Source of the DNA: an uncultured Cellulophaga sp.
GTDB taxonomy: Bacteria > Bacteroidota > Bacteroidia > Flavobacteriales > Flavobacteriaceae
DNA length: 64,000 bases
NCBI GenBank assembly: GCA_947496695.1
Contig: CANMEI010000005.1
Span: 216,495 to 280,494 of the forward strand
Reading direction: 5' to 3'
The notes under the pieces are model-generated. The model saw nothing but the letters and a program-made list of their open reading frames with translations, did no database searches and had not been told where the DNA came from. Shown here piece after piece: positions 55,788 through 64,000 of the stretch. Positions within the stretch are counted from its first letter, which is position 1. Each line of letters begins with the position of its first letter. Made by a program: the position numbers and the translations under genes.

Positions 55788-58700
55788 ATGAAAAAGTATA
55801 TAAAAACTTCTTTAACTATTATTATCTTTTTTTTAATGTTTATTGAGTCATTTGCTCAATTAAGTGATTTGCATTATTTACCGCCATTAAGACAAAGAGC
55901 AGCAGATTTAAATCTTCAGGCTGTTTATCTATCTACCCCAGAAACAACTGCTTTTGATGTTTATATTTATCAAGGAACTTCAACTGTTCCTGAAATTGTA
56001 AGTGTTTCAAATGCTACACCTTATATTTATAATTTACCAAATGGTCAAAATGATATAACTATGGTAAATGAAGTTAATGTAGGGGTTGTTTTAAGTTCTA
56101 GTGGACTTCGTTTTGAAGCGCCTGGAGGTGAAAATTTTTATGTAAATTACCGTGGTAGGAGTAACTCTCAAGGAGCTTCGTTGACTGCCAAAGGTAGGGC
56201 TGGAATGGGGACGCATTTTAAGTGGGGAGGAATTCCTCTAATACGAAATAGAAGTATACATAATGCTACTTTAGGTATTATGGCTACTGAAGATAATACT
56301 ACGGTTACCATATCAGATTATGATCCTGACATTAAATTTAGACAGGGAACTGTTGTTGATGGTTTAACAGATGATATTATTATAGTAACTCTAGATAAAG
56401 GAGAAAGTTATGTGTTAGAAAGCAGAGGTGATTTAGGCGATGCCAATAAAGATGGCTGGTTAGGAGCTGATATTTCATCAGATAAAAATATAGTTATTAG
56501 TAATGGTAATATTTTAGTTGGTGTGGTTTTAACATCAGGAGCTCAAGATGCAGGTATAGATCAACCAGTTCCTATTGAAAGTATAGGAAGGGAATATGTT
56601 TTTGTAAGAGGAGGAGGAGGAGACAATTTAGAATTTCCTATTATAATAGGTACGGTTAATGGTACTGATATTTTCGTTAACGGTTCAACTACTCCAATTG
56701 CTACAATTAATGAGGGGGAATATTTTTTAATTCCTGGTTCTAATTATACAGGATCAACAGTCGGTAGTAATCTTACAGTCACAACCTCTAACAATGTATA
56801 TGCATATCAATGTTTAGCAGGAAGTACTAGCATTGCAACAAATGGATTAAATTTTATAGCGCCTGTAAATTGTTTATTGCCTAATAGCTTAAGTAATATA
56901 GTGGATATTGAAGACCTAGTAGGCTTAGATATTTCTGGTGGTTTAACAATTCTTGCATCAACAACAACATTAGATAGTAATATTATTGTTACAGATGGTA
57001 CAGGTACAGTTACTTTGCCTGTAGCACAAGTTGCATCTGGTTTGCCTTGGAAAAGTTTTTATCTACCTGATTTAACAGGAAATGTTTCTGTATCGTCTTC
57101 TGGTCCAATTGCAGTTGGTTTAGTAGGTTTAAGTGGAGCGCTGGGTATTGGGGGGTATTTTTCTGGTTTTGATACCGTGCCTGTGGTAGATTATACTATT
57201 TCTGGCGGAGGGTGTTTAGGTGGTGAAATTTCTTTACTAAACAATTTTGATACTTACCAGTGGTATTATAATAATGTATTAATATCAGGAGCAAACACAG
57301 CTTCTTATACGCCTACAAGTATTGGTGATTATTATGTAAAAGTATCATCAGGAGGATGCTTTTATGATTCTAATGTAATCAATATGTATTACTGTAATCC
57401 TGATATTTCAGTAACTAAAACAGCTGATAAAGCTACGTATTCAGAAGATGAAAATATAACATTTACAATTTCGGTTGAAAGTTTAGGAATTAATGATGTT
57501 ACAAATGTTGTTATTAACGATGTATTGCCAACAGGTTTAATATTTGTTAGTGCAACACCTTCATCCGGTACATGGTCAGATCCTAATTGGACTATTGGTA
57601 CAATGACTAGTGGAGAGACGCAAACATTAACTATTGTAGCACGACCAGATGTTATTGAAGCTACCATAAAAGAAATTACGGTAACAAATACAGTATCTAA
57701 TAGTCAAGATCAAGTAGATTTTAATGAAACTTTAGATGATTTAGAAGAAACCATTATTATCGAAAATAGTGATGATGATGGAGATGGTGATCCTGATACT
57801 TCTGACCCAGATCCTAGTGATCCTTGTGTATTTGGTTCAAGCCAAAATACAGCAAATGCAGATCCTGTTTGGGATGCTATTGATTGTGATGGTGATGGTG
57901 AAAATAATGGTGTTGAAGTTGCTAATGGTACAGACCCTTCAGATCCTTGCTCGGTTACAACAGCTACAGTGAGGTCAAATACAGATGAAAACTACGATGT
58001 TTGGTCAGTCGAAGATTGTGATGATGATGGAAATAATAATAGTACAGATCCAAATCCTTTTAATCCAACAGCAGTTGATGACTTTACAACAGCTAGTGTA
58101 GGGGTTCCAAAAACATTTAATATTTTAAATAATGATGATTTCTTAGTAGGTAGTACAATAACAAATTTAGGTACCGGAACAGCTTCAGGTACAGCAACTG
58201 TTGATCAATCTACTGGTGAAATTACTTATACAGCTCCTGTTAGTGAAAATTTTTCAACAGTTTCTATAGATTATCAAGTATGTAATGGTACTGCTTGCGC
58301 AACAGCTGTGTATTATATTGAAATTCCAGCTTGTACTGATACGGACGGTGATAATGTTTGTGATATAGCTGAAGATGCATCTACTATTAATGATCCATGC
58401 CAGCCTTCTGGCGATGCATATTGGCAACCACAAGGTACAAATGACTGTGATGGAGATGGTTTAACAAATGATGAAGAGGCAACAGCAGGTACTGATCCTT
58501 ATAATGCAGATAGTGATGGAGACGGTATTGATGATGGAACAGAAGTAAATACAGATAATACAGACCCTTTAGATGATTGTAATTCTAATGGAGGAACACC
58601 ATTGAGTACAAGTGATTGTGATAATGATGGTTTAACAGAAGCAGAAGAAGCAACAGCAGGAACAGATCCAACAAATCCAGATTCAGATGGAGATGGTGTT

Positions 58701-61700
58701 TTAGATGGAACAGAAGTTACTGATAATACAGATCCATTAGAAGTATGTAGTTTTGAATTAACAAGTGCTACAGAAACTCCAAGTGCAACATGGAATACTT
58801 CAGATTGTGATGGAGATGGAGTTGATAATCAAACTGAGCTTTCAAATGGGACTGAAATTTTTGATTCATGTGATCCATTTCAATCTGCAGGTTATACGGG
58901 ATATGATGCTAGTAATAGTCTTTGGTCTTCTGCGGATTGTGATGGAGATGGGGTAATTAATGGTACGGAATTCACTAATGGCACAGATCCCTATAATACA
59001 GACACGGATGGTGATGGTATTCCTGATAATACAGATGTAGATGCTTTAGACTCTTGTAGTCCAAGTCAATCCTCAGGTTATACAGGTTATGATTCAAGCA
59101 ATTCAATTTGGTTAACTGCAGATTGTGATGGTGATGGTATTGATAATGGAACTGAATTTACTAATGGTACAGATCCATATAACACGGATACAGACGGAGA
59201 TGGTGTTCCTGATGATACAGATACAGATGCAATAGACCCATGTAGTCCAAATCAATCGCCATTATACAGTGGTTATGATTCTAGTAATGCTATTTGGTCA
59301 GTAGCAGATTGTGATGGTGATGGTATCACCAATGGTACAGAATTTACTAACGGCACAGATCCTTATAATACAGACACTGATGGTGATGGTATTCCTGATA
59401 ATACAGATACTGATGCCTTAGACCCATGTGCTCCAGTTCAATTAGCTGGTTACACAGGTTATGACTCAAGTAATACTATTTGGTCATCTGCAGATTGTGA
59501 TGGTGATGGTGTAACTAATGGTGCGGAATTCATTAATGGAACTGACCCTTATAATACAGATACTGATGGTGATGGAGTTCCTGACGCTATAGATACTGAT
59601 GCCTTAGATCCATGTGATCCAATTCAATCAGCTGGTTACACAGGTTATGATTCAAGCAATATTATTTGGTCAGCTGCAGATTGTGATGGTGATGGAGTAG
59701 ATAATGGTACAGAGGCTACTAACGGTACAGATCCTTACAATACAGATACTGATGGTGATGGTGTTTCTGATGATATTGATTCAAATGCATTTGACCCATG
59801 TGACCCAAGTCAATCCCTTTTATATACAAGTTATGATTCAAATAATGCTATTTGGTCATCTGCAGATTGTGATGGTGATGGTATTGATAATGGTACAGAA
59901 TTTACTAACGGAACTGATCCTTATAATACAGATACTGATGGAGATGGTGTTTTAGATAATACAGATACTGATGCTTTAGACCCATGTGATCCAAGTCAAC
60001 CTGCAGGGTATACAGGTTATGATTCAAGTAATGCTATTTGGTCAGCAGCCGACTGTGATGCCGATGGAGTTGATAATGGTATAGAAGATGCAAATGGTAC
60101 GGATCCATATAACACGGATACGGATGGTGACGGAGTTGCAGATGATATTGATACAGACCCACTAAATCCATGTGACCCTGTTCAATCCCCAGGATATACA
60201 GGTTACGATGCTACAAATTCAATATGGTCATCTGCAGATTGTGATGGTGATGGTAATAGTAACGATACAGATCCTAATCCTTTTAACCCAACAGCTATTG
60301 ATGATAATACAACAGCAGATGTAGGAATTCCAAAAATTTTTAATGTAGTAAATAATGATGATTTTTTAATTGGTAGTACAATAACTATTATCCCTTCAGG
60401 AACAACGGCTCCAACAGAAACACAACAAACTAATGCAATCGGTCCTATTACTTTTGATAACGCTACTGGTGAGATCACATATACAGCTGATGCAAGTGAA
60501 GACCCTGGTTTTGTTTATATCGTATATGAAATTTGTAATGGAACTATATGTGATACGGCAGTATTAAGACTAACAATTCCAGCATGTATTGATACTGATG
60601 GAGATAATGTTTGTGATTCATTAGAGCCAGTAGGTAGTGAGAATGATCCATGCGAACCTACTTCGGATCCAGATTGGCAACCACAAGGTACAAATGACTG
60701 TGATGGAGATGGTTTAACAAATGATGAAGAGGCAACAGCAGGTACTGATCCTTATAATGCAGATAGTGATGGAGACGGTATTGATGATGGAACAGAAGTA
60801 AATACAGATAATACAGACCCTTTAGATGATTGTAATTCTAATGGAGGAACACCATTGAGTACAAGTGATTGTGATAATGATGGTTTAACAGAAGCAGAAG
60901 AAGCAACAGCAGGAACAGATCCAACAAATCCAGATTCAGATGGAGATGGTGTTTTAGATGGAACAGAAGTTACTGATAATACAGATCCATTAGAAGTATG
61001 TAGTTTTGAATTGACAAGTGCTACAGAAACTCCAAGTGCAACATGGAATACTTCAGATTGTGATGGAGATGGAGTAGATAATCAAACTGAGCTTTCAAAT
61101 GGAACTGAAATTTTTGATCCATGTGATCCATTTCAATCAGCGGGTTACATAGGTTATGATTCAAATAATGCTATTTGGTCATCTGCAGATTGTGATGGAG
61201 ATGGGGTAATTAATGGGACGGAATTCACTAATAGCACAGATCCCTATAATACAGATACGGATGGTGATGGTATTCCTGATAATACAGATGTAGATGCTTT
61301 AGACTCTTGTAGTCCAAGTCAATCCTCAGGTTATACAGGTTATGATTCAAGCAATTCAATTTGGTTAACTGCAGATTGTGATGGTGATGGAGTAGATAAT
61401 GGTACAGAATTTACTAATGGTACAGATCCATATAACACGGATACAGACGGAGATGGTGTTCCTGATGATACAGATATAGATGCAATAGACCCATGTAGTC
61501 CAAATCAATCGCCATTATACAGTGGTTATGATTCAAGTAATGCTATTTGGTCAGTAGCAGATTGTGATGGTGATGGTATCACCAATGGTACAGAGGTTAT
61601 TAACGGAACAGATCCTTATAATATGGATACTGATGGTGATGGAGTGTCGGATGATATTGACTCTAGTCCTTTTGATCCATGTGCTCCAGTTCAATCAGCT

Positions 61701-64000
61701 GGTTATACAGGTTATGACTCAAGTAATGCTATATGGTCATCTGCAGATTGTGATGGAGATGGTGCTAATAATGGTACAGAAGTAGTTAATGGTACTGACC
61801 CTTATAATACAGATACTGATGGCGATGGTACTCCCGATAATGCAGATGCAGCAGGTAATGATCCATGTGATCCAATACAATTGACAGGTTATACAAGTTA
61901 TGATTCAAGTAATGCTATTTGGTCGTCTGCAGATTGTGATGGTGATGGTATTGATAATGGAACTGAATTTACAAATGGAACAGATCCATATAAAACAGAT
62001 ACAGATGGTGATGGTATTTCTGATGATACAGATGCTGATGCTTTAGATCCATGTAATCCAGTTCAATCCCCAGGATATACGGGTTACGATGCTACAAATT
62101 CAATATGGTCATCTGCAGATTGTGATGGTGATGGTATCACCAATGGTACAGAATTTACTAACGGAACTGATCCATATAATACGGATACTGATGGTGATGG
62201 AATTTCCGATGATATAGATGTAGATGCTTTAGATTCATGTAGTCCAAGTCAACCTGCAGGGTATACAGGTTATGATGCTACTAATGCTATTTGGTTAGCT
62301 GCTGATTGTGATGGTGATGGTGTAATAAATGGTACAGAGATTACTAATGGTACAGATCCTTATAATACGGATACTGATGGTGATGGAGTTTCTGATGACA
62401 CAGACACAGACCCTCTAGATCCATGTGATCCAATACAATTGACAGGTTATACAGGTTACGATGCTAGTAATGCAATTTGGTCAGTAGCAGATTGTGATGG
62501 AGATGGCGTAGATAATGGTACAGAGTTTACTAATGGTACAGATCCTTACAATACGGATACAGATGGAGATGGTGTTCCTGATGATATAGACGCAGACCCT
62601 CTAGATCCTTGCGATCCAAGTCAATCGCCATTATATAGTGGTTATGATTCAAGTAATACTATTTGGTCAACTGCAGATTGTGATGGTGATAATATTAATA
62701 ATGGTACAGAGGCTGTAAATGGCACAGATCCTTATAATACAGATACCGATGGCGATGGTATTCCTGATAATTTAGATATGGATGCTTTAGACCCATGTAG
62801 TCCAGCGCAAGTTGCAGGTTACACAGGATATGATGCTACTAATGCTATTTGGTTAGTTGCGGATTGTGATGGAGACGGTATGACTAATGGCACTGAATTT
62901 ACCAACGGAACTGATCCTTACAATTCAGATACAGATGGAGACGGTGTTGATGATGGTACTGAAAACACCAACGGTACAGATGCGTTAGATCCATGTGATC
63001 CTACACAAGTTGCAGGTTACACAGGGTACGATTCTACCAATACACTTTGGTTAGCTGCGGATTGTGATGGAGACGGTATGACTAACGGTACTGAATTTAC
63101 CAACGGAACAGATCCTTACAATGAAGATACTGATGGAGATGGTATTCCTGACAATACTGATGTGGATCCTTTAGATCCATGTAGTCCAGTGCAAGTAGCA
63201 GGTTACACAGGATACGATTCTACTAATACACTTTGGTTAGCAGCGGATTGTGATGGTGATGGCGTTATTAACGGTACTGAATTTACCAACGGAACAGATC
63301 CTTACAATGAAGATACTGATGGAGATGGTGTTCCTGACAATACTGATGTGGATCCTTTAGATCCATGTAGTCCAGTGCAAGTAGCAGGTTACATAGGATA
63401 TGATGCTAGCAATGCTATTTGGTTAGCTGCGGATTGTGATGGCGACGGTGTTACTAATGGTACAGAAGTAACCAATGGTACAGATCCTTATAATGAAGAT
63501 ACGGATGGCGATGGAATTTCCGACAGTCAAGAATTGATTGATGGTACTAATCCTTTAAATGATTGTGATTCTATAGGAGGAACGCCGTTAGGAACTAGTG
63601 ATTGTGATAACGACGGTTTATCTACAGAAGAGGAAGCATCTTTAGGTACAGACCCGAATGACCCTGATACAGATGGCGATACTATTTCTGATGGTGATGA
63701 AGTGTTGGATAACACAAATCCATTAGATGATTGTGATCATGAAGGCGGTACTGCGTTACCAGATAGTGATTGTGATGCCGATGGATTAACTACGGCAGAG
63801 GAAGATGCTCTAGGCACAGATCCTGATATTGCAGATACTGATGGTGATACTATATCTGATGGTCAAGAAGTAACTGATGGTACAGGTCCATTAGATCCTT
63901 GTGATTCAATTGGAGGTGTTCCAACATTAAGTGCCGGATGTAATGAAGAAGTAGTTGACACAGGTATCGCTATTTCAAATGAAGTACTTACTCCTGATGG
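55788..64000 (+). CDS. Giant secreted Ca-binding repeat protein, probable T9SS cargo, 3' end outside window
   Basis: At least 2737 codons open to the window edge. Residues 1-23 are a signal peptide (ending IESFA). About 85-460 resemble an IgGFc-binding-like N-terminal domain; about 473-535 an Ig-like domain ([15 protein letters not shown]); about 538-645 a DUF11 domain ([20 protein letters not shown]). From residue 662 to the end runs an acidic array of DxDxDG turns like thrombospondin type 3 repeats, which should bind many Ca ions, interrupted twice by cadherin-like modules (about 762-848 and 1502-1600). The last residues (SNEVLTPDG) look like the start of the type B T9SS sorting domain. Likely a cell-surface adhesin or stalk. 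Confidence 0.9.
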   Translation, partial: MKKYIKTSLTIIIFFLMFIESFAQLSDLHYLPPLRQRAADLNLQAVYLSTPETTAFDVYIYQGTSTVPEIVSVSNATPYIYNLPNGQNDITMVNEVNVGVVLSSSGLRFEAPGGENFYVNYRGRSNSQGASLTAKGRAGMGTHFKWGGIPLIRNRSIHNATLGIMATEDNTTVTISDYDPDIKFRQGTVVDGLTDDIIIVTLDKGESYVLESRGDLGDANKDGWLGADISSDKNIVISNGNILVGVVLTSGAQDAGIDQPVPIESIGREYVFVRGGGGDNLEFPIIIGTVNGTDIFVNGSTTPIATINEGEYFLIPGSNYTGSTVGSNLTVTTSNNVYAYQCLAGSTSIATNGLNFIAPVNCLLPNSLSNIVDIEDLVGLDISGGLTILASTTTLDSNIIVTDGTGTVTLPVAQVASGLPWKSFYLPDLTGNVSVSSSGPIAVGLVGLSGALGIGGYFSGFDTVPVVDYTISGGGCLGGEISLLNNFDTYQWYYNNVLISGANTASYTPTSIGDYYVKVSSGGCFYDSNVINMYYCNPDISVTKTADKATYSEDENITFTISVESLGINDVTNVVINDVLPTGLIFVSATPSSGTWSDPNWTIGTMTSGETQTLTIVARPDVIEATIKEITVTNTVSNSQDQVDFNETLDDLEETIIIENSDDDGDGDPDTSDPDPSDPCVFGSSQNTANADPVWDAIDCDGDGENNGVEVANGTDPSDPCSVTTATVRSNTDENYDVWSVEDCDDDGNNNSTDPNPFNPTAVDDFTTASVGVPKTFNILNNDDFLVGSTITNLGTGTASGTATVDQSTGEITYTAPVSENFSTVSIDYQVCNGTACATAVYYIEIPACTDTDGDNVCDIAEDASTINDPCQPSGDAYWQPQGTNDCDGDGLTNDEEATAGTDPYNADSDGDGIDDGTEVNTDNTDPLDDCNSNGGTPLSTSDCDNDGLTEAEEATAGTDPTNPDSDGDGVLDGTEVTDNTDPLEVCSFELTSATETPSATWNTSDCDGDGVDNQTELSNGTEIFDSCDPFQSAGYTGYDASNSLWSSADCDGDGVINGTEFTNGTDPYNTDTDGDGIPDNTDVDALDSCSPSQSSGYTGYDSSNSIWLTADCDGDGIDNGTEFTNGTDPYNTDTDGDGVPDDTDTDAIDPCSPNQSPLYSGYDSSNAIWSVADCDGDGITNGTEFTNGTDPYNTDTDGDGIPDNTDTDALDPCAPVQLAGYTGYDSSNTIWSSADCDGDGVTNGAEFINGTDPYNTDTDGDGVPDAIDTDALDPCDPIQSAGYTGYDSSNIIWSAADCDGDGVDNGTEATNGTDPYNTDTDGDGVSDDIDSNAFDPCDPSQSLLYTSYDSNNAIWSSADCDGDGIDNGTEFTNGTDPYNTDTDGDGVLDNTDTDALDPCDPSQPAGYTGYDSSNAIWSAADCDADGVDNGIEDANGTDPYNTDTDGDGVADDIDTDPLNPCDPVQSPGYTGYDATNSIWSSADCDGDGNSNDTDPNPFNPTAIDDNTTADVGIPKIFNVVNNDDFLIGSTITIIPSGTTAPTETQQTNAIGPITFDNATGEITYTADASEDPGFVYIVYEICNGTICDTAVLRLTIPACIDTDGDNVCDSLEPVGSENDPCEPTSDPDWQPQGTNDCDGDGLTNDEEATAGTDPYNADSDGDGIDDGTEVNTDNTDPLDDCNSNGGTPLSTSDCDNDGLTEAEEATAGTDPTNPDSDGDGVLDGTEVTDNTDPLEVCSFELTSATETPSATWNTSDCDGDGVDNQTELSNGTEIFDPCDPFQSAGYIGYDSNNAIWSSADCDGDGVINGTEFTNSTDPYNTDTDGDGIPDNTDVDALDSCSPSQSSGYTGYDSSNSIWLTADCDGDGVDNGTEFTNGTDPYNTDTDGDGVPDDTDIDAIDPCSPNQSPLYSGYDSSNAIWSVADCDGDGITNGTEVINGTDPYNMDTDGDGVSDDIDSSPFDPCAPVQSAGYTGYDSSNAIWSSADCDGDGANNGTEVVNGTDPYNTDTDGDGTPDNADAAGNDPCDPIQLTGYTSYDSSNAIWSSADCDGDGIDNGTEFTNGTDPYKTDTDGDGISDDTDADALDPCNPVQSPGYTGYDATNSIWSSADCDGDGITNGTEFTNGTDPYNTDTDGDGISDDIDVDALDSCSPSQPAGYTGYDATNAIWLAADCDGDGVINGTEITNGTDPYNTDTDGDGVSDDTDTDPLDPCDPIQLTGYTGYDASNAIWSVADCDGDGVDNGTEFTNGTDPYNTDTDGDGVPDDIDADPLDPCDPSQSPLYSGYDSSNTIWSTADCDGDNINNGTEAVNGTDPYNTDTDGDGIPDNLDMDALDPCSPAQVAGYTGYDATNAIWLVADCDGDGMTNGTEFTNGTDPYNSDTDGDGVDDGTENTNGTDALDPCDPTQVAGYTGYDSTNTLWLAADCDGDGMTNGTEFTNGTDPYNEDTDGDGIPDNTDVDPLDPCSPVQVAGYTGYDSTNTLWLAADCDGDGVINGTEFTNGTDPYNEDTDGDGVPDNTDVDPLDPCSPVQVAGYIGYDASNAIWLAADCDGDGVTNGTEVTNGTDPYNEDTDGDGISDSQELIDGTNPLNDCDSIGGTPLGTSDCDNDGLSTEEEASLGTDPNDPDTDGDTISDGDEVLDNTNPLDDCDHEGGTALPDSDCDADGLTTAEEDALGTDPDIADTDGDTISDGQEVTDGTGPLDPCDSIGGVPTLSAGCNEEVVDTGIAISNEVLTPD
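58421..59341 (+). repeat. 921-bp internal duplication, copy 1
   Basis: Matches 60674-61594 with a constant offset of 2253 bp (751 codons, in frame). By eye the first about 335 bp are identical, and roughly 97% of bases agree overall, with most differences in a short patch near 58885-58930. Both ends are abrupt. Confidence 0.9.
58935..60236 (+). repeat. 186-bp tandem repeat array, block 1 (7 units)
   Basis: The motif GA(T/C)TGTGATG recurs at 58935, 59121, 59307, 59493, 59679, 59865, 60051 and 60237: seven intervals of exactly 186 bp (62 residues). Each unit carries [31 protein letters not shown] and an IW end, with small substitutions. Confidence 0.95.
60674..61594 (+). repeat. 921-bp internal duplication, copy 2
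   Basis: Second copy of 58421-59341. Sequences just outside both ends differ clearly although they encode the same kind of repeat, which marks the borders of a recent duplication or gene conversion. Confidence 0.9.
61188..63599 (+). repeat. 186-bp tandem repeat array, block 2 (11 exact units plus variants)
   Basis: The same motif lies at 61188, 61374, 61560, 61746, 61932, 62118, 62304, 62490, 62676 and 62862 (nine exact 186-bp intervals), then 63060 (198 bp), 63246 and 63432 (186 bp each), then 63600 (168 bp). A further 168-bp unit leads to 63768. The 198-bp unit carries four extra residues. Confidence 0.95.

Noticed and set aside
57769..61785. Overlapping Met-rich reading frames in the repeat region
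   Set aside because: They are shadows of the giant gene in other frames, produced by the GAT-GGT repeats.
58935..63768. Regular repeats of fixed length suggesting a CRISPR array
   Set aside because: The period is 186 bp, the whole unit is coding in one frame, and there are no unique spacers between identical short repeats.
1..64000. tRNA or rRNA genes, insertion sequences, phage genes
   Set aside because: No cloverleaf-like segment with a CCA-end pattern, no transposase motif and no phage structural gene was recognised in either strand.

Overview
The window reads as a low-GC, marine-type member of the Bacteroidetes, most likely Flavobacteriaceae. The grounds are AT-rich DNA, promoters of the TTTG / TAnnTTTG kind with no Shine-Dalgarno sites, DUF4856, imelysin and HTTM genes beside a TonB-dependent receptor, a ribonucleotide reductase small subunit with an N-terminal ATP-cone, and a giant Ca-binding surface protein whose end looks like a type IX secretion (T9SS) type B domain. 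I cannot name the genus from sequence alone.

1-12.8 kb: the 3' part of an NRPS-independent siderophore (NIS) operon. It holds a PLP-dependent decarboxylase (cut by the window edge), an N-hydroxylase, an MFS exporter, a GNAT-IucA/IucC fusion, a separate GNAT and a second IucA/IucC synthetase. A tightly packed tail follows: nitroreductase, DUF1624-type membrane acyltransferase, a frameshifted alpha/beta hydrolase and a fatty acid hydroxylase. An AraC regulator on the minus strand faces the end of the operon. 12.9-20.3 kb: an endonuclease/exonuclease/phosphatase protein, then a TetR-RND adaptor-RND pump-TolC efflux operon.

20.3-23.6 kb: decayed remnants of exported proteins, then three light-related genes: a photolyase-like protein without the N-terminal antenna domain, a tiny DUF2256 Cys protein, and an FeS-BCP-type photolyase that appears to have lost all four cluster cysteines. 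23.7-33.8 kb: two convergent iron-associated operons separated by a 20-bp-stem terminator: DUF4856, imelysin, HTTM protein and TonB receptor on plus; imelysin, di-haem oxidoreductase and imelysin on minus.

34.2-49.7 kb: mostly housekeeping genes: nrdBA, an alpha/beta hydrolase, mnmE, dnaN, a SAM hydroxide adenosyltransferase family protein, phoH, purC, a DnaQ-like exonuclease with a CAP-CBS-DUF294 protein, and an ACT/SMR pair. 49.7-55.3 kb: a minus-strand operon (FAH hydrolase, SDR, UxaA-family dehydratase, FMN-dependent lactate dehydrogenase) with an upstream AraC regulator. It fits oxidative catabolism of a 6-deoxy sugar acid such as L-fuconate to pyruvate and lactate.

55.8-64 kb: one open reading frame that runs off the window (at least 2737 codons). 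It encodes a secreted giant with an IgGFc-binding-like N-terminus, an Ig-like domain, a DUF11 domain and a long array of acidic DxDxDG repeats. The array has an exact 186-bp (62-residue) period in 18 intervals and contains a 921-bp near-identical internal duplication.

The main themes are iron acquisition (siderophore, imelysins, TonB receptor), light/DNA repair, sugar acid use and cell-surface adhesion. No tRNA, rRNA, CRISPR array, insertion sequence or phage gene was recognised.
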